From contig JACMOJ010000069.1 in the NCBI GenBank assembly GCA_014378085.1, forward strand, positions 1 through 10,804: a stretch of 10,804 nucleotides of DNA, written 5' to 3'. Positions within the stretch are counted from its first letter, which is position 1. The number at the start of each line of letters is the position of its first letter. The translations under genes and the position numbers were made by a program. This document shows positions 1 to 6,626 of this stretch, piece after piece. Origin of the DNA: Burkholderiales bacterium (GTDB taxonomy: Bacteria > Pseudomonadota > Gammaproteobacteria > Burkholderiales > Usitatibacteraceae). The notes under the pieces are model-generated. The model was not told where the DNA came from and ran no database searches. It saw only the letters and a list, made by a program, of their open reading frames with translations.

Positions 1-394
1 GCGGATGCGCGTTGCCGGCGTAGATCTTGAGTTTCTTGATCATTGCGTAACCAAGCGGCCCTTTTGGCAACATGCCCTTGACGGCCTTTTCGAGGACGCG
101 CTCAGGATGTTTTTGTTGCAGCTTATTGAAATTTGTCTCGTAGATACCGCCTGGATAACCAGTATGGCGATAGTACGTTTTGTCTTCTGCTTTGTTGCCC
201 GTGACGCGTAATTTTTCAACGTTAGTAACAACGATGAAATCACCCGTGTCAACGTGCGGGGTGTATTCAGGTTTGTGTTTGCCACGCAAACGACTCGCGA
301 CTTGTGCAGCCAAACGTCCCAACACTTTGTCAGTCGCATCGACGTGAAACCAACCGTGTACAACTTCATGCGGTTTGGCGGAAAAGGTCTTCAT
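1..394 (-). CDS. rplM: 50S ribosomal protein L13, 3' end outside window
   Basis: Translating the minus strand from the ATG at 392-394 gives a protein beginning [20 protein letters not shown] and running in frame to the window edge, ending YAGNAHP. This is ribosomal protein L13, an early-assembling 23S rRNA-binding protein of the large subunit. About 131 of the usual ~142 residues are visible. Conserved family stretches include the LGRLA segment near residue 26, the GDFIVV segment and the PKGPLG segment near the C-terminus. The next gene, outside the window, is expected to be rpsI (S9), since the two are co-transcribed in most bacteria. No strong ribosome binding site precedes the ATG. A strong promoter and a leader hairpin lie upstream at 486-561, giving a leader of roughly 130 nt. 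Confidence 0.97.
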   Translation of the reverse strand, partial: MKTFSAKPHEVVHGWFHVDATDKVLGRLAAQVASRLRGKHKPEYTPHVDTGDFIVVTNVEKLRVTGNKAEDKTYYRHTGYPGGIYETNFNKLQQKHPERVLEKAVKGMLPKGPLGYAMIKKLKIYAGNAHP

Positions 395-485
395 AATGTG
401 CTCGCTTAATAATCGGTTTCGGCTTTGTCCATCCGGCGTGGTCGCGGTTCCGTCGCAATCTCACCAAACTCGCGGACTCGTTATT

Positions 486-503
486 TGCGCAGGGAGCTGC
501 GCA
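486..503 (-). promoter_or_regulatory. Hairpin in the rplM leader
   Basis: A perfect 7-bp stem TGCGCAG / CTGCGCA with a 4-nt loop lies inside the inferred rplM 5' leader, about 25 nt after the predicted transcription start. On the minus strand it is followed by AATAACG, not a U-tract, so it is not a terminator. The L13-S9 operon is autogenously controlled in E. coli, so a protein-binding leader element is a reasonable guess. The sequence alone cannot show binding. Confidence 0.4.
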
Positions 504-531
504 CGGGGGCAAACGATCAGCAGAACCCGAA

Positions 532-561
532 ATTCTAATGTATTCAATGGCATGCCGTCAA
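532..561 (-). promoter_or_regulatory. Sigma70-type promoter for rplM
   Basis: Read on the minus strand, a -35 box TTGACG (556-561, 5 of 6 matches to consensus) and a -10 box TAGAAT (532-537, 5 of 6) are separated by 18 bp. It points toward rplM, and transcription would start near 525, leaving about 130 nt of untranslated leader. Strong promoters are expected for ribosomal protein operons. The start site is inferred from the boxes alone. Confidence 0.72.
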
Positions 562-585
562 CCCAATTCGAACTCGTTGGGTTGA
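558..585. promoter_or_regulatory. 9-bp inverted repeat between rplM and the OsmC gene
   Basis: TCAACCCAA (558-566) and TTGGGTTGA (577-585) are perfect inverted copies separated by 10 nt. The left arm covers most of the -35 box of the rplM promoter (556-561). The right arm lies 23 nt before the OsmC-gene start. It could be an operator for a dimeric regulator (half-site centres 19 bp apart, near two helical turns) or a hairpin in the OsmC-gene leader. It is not followed by a T-run in either direction, so it is not an intrinsic terminator. Confidence 0.45.
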
Positions 586-608
586 GATAACAAGTTAAGA
601 GGCGTAGG

Positions 609-1025
609 ATGAAAACTCGTATTCGCTGGAAACAAAACGTGGCGTTTGAGGCTGAACTGGATTCAGGCCATCGGATTGTCATGGACGGTTCGCCAGACAT
701 CGGTGGACAGAACCTCGGGCCGCGCCCCATGGAAACCGTGCTAGCAGGCACCGGTGCGTGTAGCGCAATCGATGTTATTTTGATTCTGAAAAAAGCGCGC
801 CAATCAGTGAGTGACTGCTACGTGGACGTGGAGGCAGAGCGAGCAACGACAGACCCGAAAGTGTTTACTCGCATACACTTTCATTTTGTGGTGACCGGCA
901 AGCAGCTCGATCCCGCCAAAGTGGCGCGCGCAATATCGTTGTCGGCCGACGTTTACTGTTCAGCCTCAGCAATGTTGGCGAAAACAGCCAACATCACCCA
1001 CGACTTTGAGCTGATTGAGGGCTAG
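609..1025 (+). CDS. OsmC/Ohr family protein
   Basis: The 138-residue product belongs to the OsmC/Ohr superfamily, whose studied members are thiol-dependent peroxidases that reduce organic hydroperoxides in the cytoplasm. The two expected cysteines are visible: one in GTGACSAIDV near residue 51 and one in ADVYCSASAM near residue 117. The segment GPRPMETVLAGTGACS matches the family core helix. The length is typical. It resembles the YhfA-type subgroup more than classical Ohr, so the substrate is not settled. An AAGAGG ribosome binding site lies 6 nt before the ATG, which supports this start. It diverges from rplM and converges on coq7, with only 17 nt between the two stop codons, so it is probably transcribed alone. 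Confidence 0.9.
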   Translation: MKTRIRWKQNVAFEAELDSGHRIVMDGSPDIGGQNLGPRPMETVLAGTGACSAIDVILILKKARQSVSDCYVDVEAERATTDPKVFTRIHFHFVVTGKQLDPAKVARAISLSADVYCSASAMLAKTANITHDFELIEG

Positions 1026-1042
1026 CTAGAACGACGAAGCTG

Positions 1043-1675
1043 CTAGACCCAGTAAGTGGTGGTGGTCATCACGCGCGAGGTCGCACGCATCACCGCCTTT
1101 AGCGGCGCTGGTAGCGGCATCGCACCAGCCGCCTCACCGCTGTTGCCATGCTCAATTTCATCCAGCCGCATTTGCTCGATGATCGCTTTCGTGCGATGGT
1201 CCGTTGCCGGCAACGATGCGAGGTGCTGGTCAAGATGCGCCTCCACTTGACGCTCCGTTTCGACCAAGAAGCCCATGCTCCACTTATCACCTGCTAGCCC
1301 GGACACCACTCCCATGGTCCACGCACCGGCATAAAACAGCGGGCTCAGCAGGCTGGTTTTTCCGCCTAGCTCTTCGACCCGACTCGCGCACCAAGCAAGG
1401 TGGTCGCGTTCTTCTCGCGCCGCATGTTCAAGGATCTTTCGCGTTTGTGGGTCGCGGGCCACCGTCAGCTGTCCTTGATAGAGCGCTTGAGCGCACACTT
1501 CGCCCACATGGTTGACGCGCATGAGTCGCATGCTTTCGGTGGTTTCTGTCGCCGCCATCGGTGTCTGCCCGCCGGTATCAGTCTGGGTAGGCAATGGCCG
1601 GGATGCAATCGGCTTGGCAAATACATTGCGCAAGCCTGCGTCTAATTCACAAATTACACTGTCGATTAGGTTCAT
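1043..1675 (-). CDS. coq7: Demethoxyubiquinone (DMQ) hydroxylase
   Basis: Coq7 is a di-iron monooxygenase that hydroxylates demethoxyubiquinol late in ubiquinone biosynthesis, at the inner face of the cytoplasmic membrane. The iron ligands are all visible: Glu in NHVGEV (about residue 59), the EERDH pair (about 89-92), Glu in VETERQVEAH, and the DEIEHG pair near 173-176. It is about 210 residues, normal for betaproteobacteria. Two in-frame ATGs, at 1679-1681 and 1673-1675, are possible. I prefer the second because the protein then begins MNLIDSVICELD, like its relatives; neither has a clear ribosome binding site. The upstream start lies only 6 nt past the U-tract of the porin terminator, so coq7 has almost no room for its own promoter after that hairpin. 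Its promoter may lie within the porin 3' end, or transcription may depend on read-through. Confidence 0.95.
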   Translation of the reverse strand: MNLIDSVICELDAGLRNVFAKPIASRPLPTQTDTGGQTPMAATETTESMRLMRVNHVGEVCAQALYQGQLTVARDPQTRKILEHAAREERDHLAWCASRVEELGGKTSLLSPLFYAGAWTMGVVSGLAGDKWSMGFLVETERQVEAHLDQHLASLPATDHRTKAIIEQMRLDEIEHGNSGEAAGAMPLPAPLKAVMRATSRVMTTTTYWV

Positions 1676-1687
1676 ACACATATTCTA

Positions 1688-1717
1688 CAAAACAAAACGG
1701 GCACCCGAAGGTGCCCG
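1688..1717 (-). terminator. Intrinsic terminator after the porin gene
   Basis: On the minus strand, CGGGCACC (1717-1710) pairs perfectly over 8 bp with GGTGCCCG (1705-1698) around a TTCG loop closed by C-G, the very stable cUUCGg tetraloop. TTTTGTTTTG follows directly (1697-1688). It begins 29 nt after the porin stop codon and serves that gene. Its U-tract ends 6 nt before the longer coq7 start. Confidence 0.93.
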
Positions 1718-1746
1718 CTGAACAACATTTCGCGCTAATTCGCGAA

Positions 1747-2832
1747 TTAGAACGTGTGACGGATACCGATCGAGAAGCCGCGTGGATCTTGATCCGGCGA
1801 GATGGCCAAGTTGTTGGCACCGAAGTTACCCAAACCGGCCACGTTGTTTTTGGTCATGGTGTACATGGTGAACAGCGTGGTGCGGCGTGAGAAGTTATAC
1901 AAGTGAGCAATCGAGTTAACTTTAGTATCCGGCTCGGACACCGCAGTGGTCGGCGTTGCGCGCGTTGCGCCGTCTTTCGAACGCTGCATCTGGTACACAA
2001 ACTGGTTCTTGCCAGCCGTGTAGATCAGGTTAAACATCTGCGAACGTTGATCTGAAGTCACCGTGGTGCCGCCGCCGTTTTTCTTAAACTTCTGCAGCAA
2101 TGCACCAACGCGCACTGGACCAAATGTCACGTGGCCGCCGAGTGACACACCGGTTTCATCTGCACCACTGACCGGAGCAACTGCACCCGTGTAGTTCTTA
2201 AAGATGTCCTTATGCTTTTCCCACGCGGTCGACAAATAGATCGGGCCTTGCGTGTAGGTAGCGTTGAACGACGTCGTAACTGGGTTAACCGAAGCTGTTT
2301 TCCCTTCGTTTGCAGAGTAACTTGCGCGAAACGCCAAGCCGGAGAAGGTCGGTGACCAGTACTGCACCACGTTTTGTTCGCGACGGTCAAAGTTACCGCG
2401 ATCACTCATGGCCGAAGTGTAGCCAGCCAATGTGGTTGTGCCGAACGGGTCAATGGACGCATTAGCAACTTTGAACGGGGTGTCCCAACGGCCGAGCAAC
2501 GCGCTACCAAAATCACCCTGCAAACCGACACCGCTGTTGCGGTTGGAGAAAGGGGAATCGTTTTGATCAAGGCGCACTTCGGTTTCGAACTGGAAGAAGG
2601 CTTTCAAACCGCCACCCAGATCTTCCGTGCCACGGATACCAAACAACGACGCACCGTTGCTGCTCACGCGGTTGCGGCTGCTGACTGGAGCAGCGGTGCC
2701 ACCGTCGGCCTTGACGTTTTCAAACGCCACCCAGATGCGGCCGTAAAGTGTGACCGGATTGGCGGTCTGCGCCATTGCAGCCGGTGCCAATGTGGCGCCA
2801 GCAACTGCAAGTGCGATTAATTTTTTATTCAT
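1747..2832 (-). CDS. Gram-negative general porin (betaproteobacterial type)
   Basis: The 361-residue product is an outer-membrane trimeric beta-barrel porin for passive diffusion of small solutes. The N-terminus MNKKLIALAVAGATLAPAAM is a Sec signal peptide with likely cleavage after AMA, leaving a mature start QTANPVTLYGRI. The VTLYGRI first strand, the FGIRGTEDLGGGLKAFFQFE segment and the final GIRHTF, with the C-terminal Phe needed for barrel assembly, are hallmarks of the family. The start is the ATG at 2830-2832, preceded by AAAGGAG at a 7-nt spacing; a TTG one codon upstream is less likely. It stands alone, with a strong terminator behind it and a 320-bp spacer in front. No convincing promoter is visible. 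Substrate selectivity cannot be read from the sequence. Confidence 0.95.
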   Translation of the reverse strand: MNKKLIALAVAGATLAPAAMAQTANPVTLYGRIWVAFENVKADGGTAAPVSSRNRVSSNGASLFGIRGTEDLGGGLKAFFQFETEVRLDQNDSPFSNRNSGVGLQGDFGSALLGRWDTPFKVANASIDPFGTTTLAGYTSAMSDRGNFDRREQNVVQYWSPTFSGLAFRASYSANEGKTASVNPVTTSFNATYTQGPIYLSTAWEKHKDIFKNYTGAVAPVSGADETGVSLGGHVTFGPVRVGALLQKFKKNGGGTTVTSDQRSQMFNLIYTAGKNQFVYQMQRSKDGATRATPTTAVSEPDTKVNSIAHLYNFSRRTTLFTMYTMTKNNVAGLGNFGANNLAISPDQDPRGFSIGIRHTF

Positions 2833-3006
2833 CAAAAATCTCCTTTGGGTTTAACGATGAGGCTGTTAGATTTCTAGTTAACGCGTGTAGTGCAAACCTC
2901 TAGGCTGAAGCTGTCGCCGACGACATCATTGGATTTCCAACGATCAATTCTGGGTCGACGCCACTTCTCCGCATGAATTCTTTCGAGAAGCTTCCTATAG
3001 TTTGCC

Positions 3007-3033
3007 AAAAGCGAGCGGTTCTCTCAAGCTCGC
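3007..3033 (-). terminator. Possible weak terminator of the trp operon
   Basis: On the minus strand GCGAGC (3033-3028) pairs with GCTCGC (3016-3011), followed by TTTTGGC. The stem is only 6 bp and the T-run only 4, so the call is weak. A third arm, GCTCG at 3053-3049, could pair with the same GCGAGC instead, giving two mutually exclusive folds. It lies about 120 nt after the trpC stop and is the only place in the spacer where a stem meets a T-run on this strand. Confidence 0.3.
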
Positions 3034-3059
3034 ACTCTGAAAAACCCCCGAGCGCCCAT

Positions 3060-3085
3060 CGCATGTTGCGTCAAAACAACATGCG
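3060..3085. repeat. 9-bp inverted repeat
   Basis: CGCATGTTG (3060-3068) and CAACATGCG (3077-3085) are perfect inverted copies around an 8-nt centre. No T-run follows on either strand. It lies about 230 bp before the porin start, so it could be a regulator site or a structural hairpin. Confidence 0.45.
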
Positions 3086-3123
3086 GCAATATCCCGCGTG
3101 CGGGGTAATGATCCTGTCATTTC

Positions 3124-3148
3124 GTCGGTTTTCAGACGCCAAACCGAC
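3124..3148 (-). other. Hairpin just after trpC
   Basis: GTCGGTTT (3124-3131) pairs perfectly over 8 bp with AAACCGAC (3141-3148) around a 9-nt loop, 4 nt beyond the trpC stop codon. It is placed like a terminator, but the minus strand continues GAAATGAC after the stem, so there is no U-tract. It may instead protect the operon's 3' end. Confidence 0.45.
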
Positions 3149-3152
3149 AAAA

Positions 3153-3950
3153 TTAGGTCGCAAACAGTGCACCTAATGCTGCGCCGGGGTCTGCTTCACG
3201 CATTAATGCGCCCCCGACCAAAAACGTAGCTATCCGATTTTTCTTCATAAAATCAACCGCTTGACGGTTCTCGACACCGCTTTCCGTGATGACGATGCGT
3301 CCGGTTGCTACCAGCGGGGCCAGCCTGACAGTGGTTTCAAGATCGGTCTCGAATCGCGTCAAGTCGCGGTTGTTGATACCAATCAGCTCAGTCTTGAGTA
3401 AAAGCGCTTGTTCTATCTGCGCTGCGGTATGGGACTCTGCCAAAACGGCGAGGCCGAGGGACATCGCAACACCTTCGAGCGCCAGAAATTCATCTATCGG
3501 CAATGCATCCATGATGAACAACACCGCGTCGGCCCCCATCGCCCGCGCTTCGTAGATCTGATATTCATCGACAATAAAGTCTTTCCGCAGCACCGGAATC
3601 GCGCATGCTGCTCGCGCCGCGACCAGGTCGGCGACACTCCCGCCAAAATAATCGTGGTCGGTCAAGACTGACAGGCAGGCCGCGCCATGCCTCTCATAAC
3701 TCGCGGCAAATCGCGCAGGATCAAAATCGCCGTCTCGTCGAAATTGGCCGGCAGACGGGCTCTTCTTCTTAATCTCCGCGATCACGGCAGGTTTGCCATC
3801 CGCATGTTTTGCGCGAAGTGCGCCAACAAAATCCCGCGCTGCGGGCAGATCGGCAATTTGGGCCTTGAGCGCCGAGATCGGAACGTCAAGCGCAGCCACA
3901 TCCACCTCGCGGCGTTTTGTCCGCAAAATTTCCTCCAAGATATTACTCAT
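3153..3950 (-). CDS. trpC: Indole-3-glycerol phosphate synthase
   Basis: TrpC converts carboxyphenylamino-deoxyribulose phosphate to indole-3-glycerol phosphate in tryptophan synthesis, in the cytoplasm. The 265 residues form a single TIM barrel; there is no fused TrpF domain. Visible landmarks are IAEIKKKSPS (57-66) with the substrate-binding lysine, LTDHDYFGGS (96-105), LRKDFIVDEYQIYEARAMGA (121-140) with the catalytic Lys in RKDF, AESH with the catalytic Glu near 172, GINNRDL (191-197) and ITESGV (221-226). AESH replaces the more usual EVH arrangement but keeps the Glu. The ATG at 3948-3950 lies 8 nt after the trpD stop with no strong ribosome binding site, pointing to translational coupling. 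It is the last gene of the trp operon. Confidence 0.97.
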   Translation of the reverse strand: MSNILEEILRTKRREVDVAALDVPISALKAQIADLPAARDFVGALRAKHADGKPAVIAEIKKKSPSAGQFRRDGDFDPARFAASYERHGAACLSVLTDHDYFGGSVADLVAARAACAIPVLRKDFIVDEYQIYEARAMGADAVLFIMDALPIDEFLALEGVAMSLGLAVLAESHTAAQIEQALLLKTELIGINNRDLTRFETDLETTVRLAPLVATGRIVITESGVENRQAVDFMKKNRIATFLVGGALMREADPGAALGALFAT

Positions 3951-3958
3951 CGGATCTA

Positions 3959-4990
3959 TTACTTCGGCGTCAGTGCCGTGGTGAATGCAACCAGCGCGTC
4001 CAACTTTTTACGCGCTAGCCCGGTCTCAATCATCTCGCGGGCGCGCGACACGCCACCCCACAAGTCCGTGGTGAGACCCGCCACATAAATCGCCGCACCT
4101 GCATTTAGCATCACGATGTCTTTGGCGGGGCCGGCTTTGTTGTTGAGCACGTCGAGCACCATGGACTTGGAGGCATCTGCGTCGACCGCTCGAATGGAAT
4201 CGACTGATGCTAAATCTAAGCCGAACTGCTTTGGCTCGATGGTGAACTCGGTCACGAAGCCGTGCTTGAGTTCCGCGACTTGTGTACGCCCAGACAGCGT
4301 GATCTCATCCAAACCATCTTCACCATGCACCACCATCACATGTTTGGAGCCTAACTGCTTCAACACGCGCGCCTGAATACCGACCAGATCCGCATGGAAT
4401 ACGCCCATGACTTGGTTAGGCGCGCCAGCCGGATTGGTGAGCGGTCCCAAAATATTTAAGATGGTTCGCATTCCCAGCTCTTTGCGCACGGGTGCCGCGT
4501 ACTTCATCGCAGGATGGTGGCTCGGCGCGAACATAAAGCCGATACCAACTTTATCAATGGCCTCGGCAACTTGCGCCGGGGTTAAGGACAGATTTACCCC
4601 AAGCGCCTCGAGCACATCCGCACTTCCCGACTTCGACGATACTGATCTACCGCCGTGTTTCGCCACTTTGGCTCCCGCAGCCGCCGCCACAAACGCCGCC
4701 GTTGTCGAGATGTTGAACGTATGCGCTTTGTCACCGCCGGTTCCACAGGTATCAACCAGATGCGTGGTGTCGCTCACCAAAACTTTTGTTGCGAATTCGC
4801 GCATCACCTGCGCCGCCGCCGCGATCTCGGATACCGACTCCGACTTCACGTGTAAGCCCATTAGGATGGCCGACAATTGAACAGGCGTGACCTTGCCTTC
4901 CATAACTTGACGGAACAAATCGACCATCTCATCAAAAAAAATCTCTCGCTTATCTGAGAGTCGGTTAATGGCTTCTTGCGGTGTGAACAT
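3959..4990 (-). CDS. trpD: Anthranilate phosphoribosyltransferase
   Basis: TrpD transfers the phosphoribosyl group from PRPP to anthranilate, the second committed step of tryptophan synthesis. The 343-residue length is usual for the stand-alone enzyme (not a TrpGD fusion). Motifs are in order: helical N-terminal domain, CGTGGD (82-87) for PRPP, NIST (93-96), [20 protein letters not shown] (111-130), RKELGMRT, and LGPLTNPAG. The first of these loops more often reads KHGNR; Gly in place of Asn is a mild variant and should not be read as inactivation. The ATG at 4988-4990 starts 22 nt after the trpG stop with only a weak AAAG-type ribosome binding site. It lies between trpG and trpC in the operon. 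Confidence 0.97.
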   Translation of the reverse strand: MFTPQEAINRLSDKREIFFDEMVDLFRQVMEGKVTPVQLSAILMGLHVKSESVSEIAAAAQVMREFATKVLVSDTTHLVDTCGTGGDKAHTFNISTTAAFVAAAAGAKVAKHGGRSVSSKSGSADVLEALGVNLSLTPAQVAEAIDKVGIGFMFAPSHHPAMKYAAPVRKELGMRTILNILGPLTNPAGAPNQVMGVFHADLVGIQARVLKQLGSKHVMVVHGEDGLDEITLSGRTQVAELKHGFVTEFTIEPKQFGLDLASVDSIRAVDADASKSMVLDVLNNKAGPAKDIVMLNAGAAIYVAGLTTDLWGGVSRAREMIETGLARKKLDALVAFTTALTPK

Positions 4991-5012
4991 AGATCGCTTT
5001 CGATTCGTAGGC

Positions 5013-5579
5013 CTAGTAGGCTATCAAAAAATTGCGCAGCAATTGGTGTCCGTGTTCGGTCATGATCGATTCCGGGTGGAACTGCACGCCCTCGATTGGC
5101 AACGACTTGTGTCGTACCCCCATAATTTCGCCGTCATCCGTCCAAGCGGTCACCTCCAGGCACGCTGGACAGGATTCGCGCTCGATCACGAGCGAGTGAT
5201 AACGCGTTGCCCGGAACGGGGAAGGTAATTCTGCAAACACGCCCTGCCCGGCGTGAGTTACTTGCGATGTTTTGCCATGCATCAGCGTCTTGGCGTGGAC
5301 GATTCGCCCGCCGAACGCCTGCCCTATCGCTTGGTGCCCGAGGCACACGCCCAGCAGCGGAATCCTGCCGGCGAACTTCTCAATCGCGGCAACAGAAATA
5401 CCGGCTTCGCTCGGCGAACAAGGTCCGGGTGAGATCACTATCTTTGACGGCGCAAGTTGCTCGATTTGGCTAATCGTCACTTCATCGTTACGCTTGACAA
5501 GCACGTCCTCCCCCAGCTCCCCAAAATACTGTACGAGGTTGAAGGTAAACGAATCATAGTTATCGATCATGAGCAACAT
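5013..5579 (-). CDS. trpG: Anthranilate synthase component II (glutamine amidotransferase)
   Basis: TrpG hydrolyses glutamine and passes ammonia to TrpE to make anthranilate. The 188-residue class I amidotransferase shows the nucleophile Cys79 in [15 protein letters not shown] and the His168/Glu170 pair in [13 protein letters not shown], so the triad is intact. The oxyanion segment [11 protein letters not shown] (50-60) is also present. In many bacteria this subunit also serves PabB in folate synthesis; no separate pabA is seen here. A good AAGGGG ribosome binding site precedes the ATG at 5577-5579 by 6 nt. The gene lies 11 nt after ltaE and not directly behind trpE, which is unusual for two subunits of one enzyme. 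Confidence 0.97.
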   Translation of the reverse strand: MLLMIDNYDSFTFNLVQYFGELGEDVLVKRNDEVTISQIEQLAPSKIVISPGPCSPSEAGISVAAIEKFAGRIPLLGVCLGHQAIGQAFGGRIVHAKTLMHGKTSQVTHAGQGVFAELPSPFRATRYHSLVIERESCPACLEVTAWTDDGEIMGVRHKSLPIEGVQFHPESIMTEHGHQLLRNFLIAY

Positions 5580-5590
5580 GCGCGGCCCCT

Positions 5591-6610
5591 TTAGCTTCCA
5601 TGCCCGCGATAGTAGGCGGCGATGACATCAACAATGCGCTGCACATCGTCGGTGCCTACATCAAGATGCGTGACAATCCTTGTGCGCGGCCCGACGATGG
5701 CAATGATGCCATGTTGATCCAGATGCGCCTGCAGTGCGGCAACGTCGCTAGATTGCACCTCCACAAACAGGATGTTGGTTTGCGGCATGTGCACGGTCAA
5801 CGGTGCGATTTCGGCTAAGCCGACCGCAAGTTGTGCGGCATTTTTGTGATCCTCCTCCAATCGATCCACATGATGATCCAACGCATGGATGCAAGCTGCG
5901 GCCAAAATACCTACCTGCCGCATACCTCCGCCGAGCATTTTTCGATGCCGTTGCGCGCGCTTGATGAGCGCCTTAGTCCCGCACAACACGGAGCCCGCTG
6001 GCGTGCCAAGTCCCTTTGACAGACAAACGGAGACCGAATCGAAAACTCCGCAGATATCCTTGGCGCTGCGCCGCGTCTTGACAACCGCGTTGAACAAACG
6101 CGCACCGTCAAGATGCATCGCAAGAGAGCGTTCTTTCGCAAACGCACTCACCTCCGCCATGTAGCTTTCGGGAATCACCATGCCACCGATGGTGTTTTCC
6201 AGCGAGATCAGCCGTGTGATCGCAAAGTGCGAATCGTCCGGTTTCACCGCAGCGCGAATTTTTTCAAGCGGGATCGTCCCATCCGCCGCATTTTCGATCG
6301 GCTGTGGCTGAATAGATCCAAGTACGGCCGCACCACCACCCTCGTATTTGTAGGTGTGTGCATTTTGGCCAACGATATACTCCTCACCGCGGGCGCAGTG
6401 CGCCATCAATGCACACAAATTGCTCTGGGTGCCCGACGGCATAAACAGACCCGCTTCCATGCCGACCATATCCGCCATCTTTTCCTGCAACGCATTCACG
6501 GTGGGGTCATCGCCGAAGACGTCGTCGCCAACTTCCGCGTTTGCCATGACTGCCCGCATCGCGGCGGTGGGACGCGTGACCGTATCGCTTCTAAGATCAA
6601 TTTTTTTCAT
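5591..6610 (-). CDS. ltaE: Low-specificity L-threonine aldolase, inserted in the trp operon
   Basis: This PLP enzyme cleaves L-threonine and L-allo-threonine to glycine and acetaldehyde, and runs in reverse in vitro. At 339 residues it has the family length. It opens with [12 protein letters not shown], carries [11 protein letters not shown] (83-93) whose His stacks on [13 protein letters not shown] (166-175) with the Asp that contacts the pyridine nitrogen, and [12 protein letters not shown] with the Schiff-base Lys199. All key residues are present, so it should be active. It starts 16 nt after the trpE stop and ends 11 nt before trpG; an AAGGG stretch stands about 7-8 nt before the ATG. The spacing implies co-transcription with trp genes. 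It may supply glycine, and through it serine, which TrpB consumes; that link is inference. Confidence 0.93.
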   Translation of the reverse strand: MKKIDLRSDTVTRPTAAMRAVMANAEVGDDVFGDDPTVNALQEKMADMVGMEAGLFMPSGTQSNLCALMAHCARGEEYIVGQNAHTYKYEGGGAAVLGSIQPQPIENAADGTIPLEKIRAAVKPDDSHFAITRLISLENTIGGMVIPESYMAEVSAFAKERSLAMHLDGARLFNAVVKTRRSAKDICGVFDSVSVCLSKGLGTPAGSVLCGTKALIKRAQRHRKMLGGGMRQVGILAAACIHALDHHVDRLEEDHKNAAQLAVGLAEIAPLTVHMPQTNILFVEVQSSDVAALQAHLDQHGIIAIVGPRTRIVTHLDVGTDDVQRIVDVIAAYYRGHGS

Positions 6611-6626
6611 TCTCTGGCCCTTGAAA

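Larger units (their letters stand above)
2833..3152. other. Spacer between trpC and porin, no gene
   Basis: About 320 bases without a credible coding region. Reading the minus strand from trpC toward the porin, it holds four short inverted repeats: 3124-3148, 3091-3106, 3060-3085 and 3011-3033. A small palindrome TTGGATTTCCAA lies at 2929-2940. The porin ribosome binding site closes the region. The porin promoter must lie here, but I could not pick out a pair of boxes matching consensus well; TTGCAC near 2890 is a weak -35 candidate. Confidence 0.6.

Noticed and set aside
40..369. Minus-strand frame of 109 residues over rplM
   Set aside because: It is out of frame with the clear L13 coding sequence and shows no family features.
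2833..2835. TTG start one codon before the porin ATG
   Set aside because: The ribosome binding site AAAGGAG is 7 nt from the ATG but only 4 nt from the TTG, and MNKKLIAL is the usual signal-peptide start.
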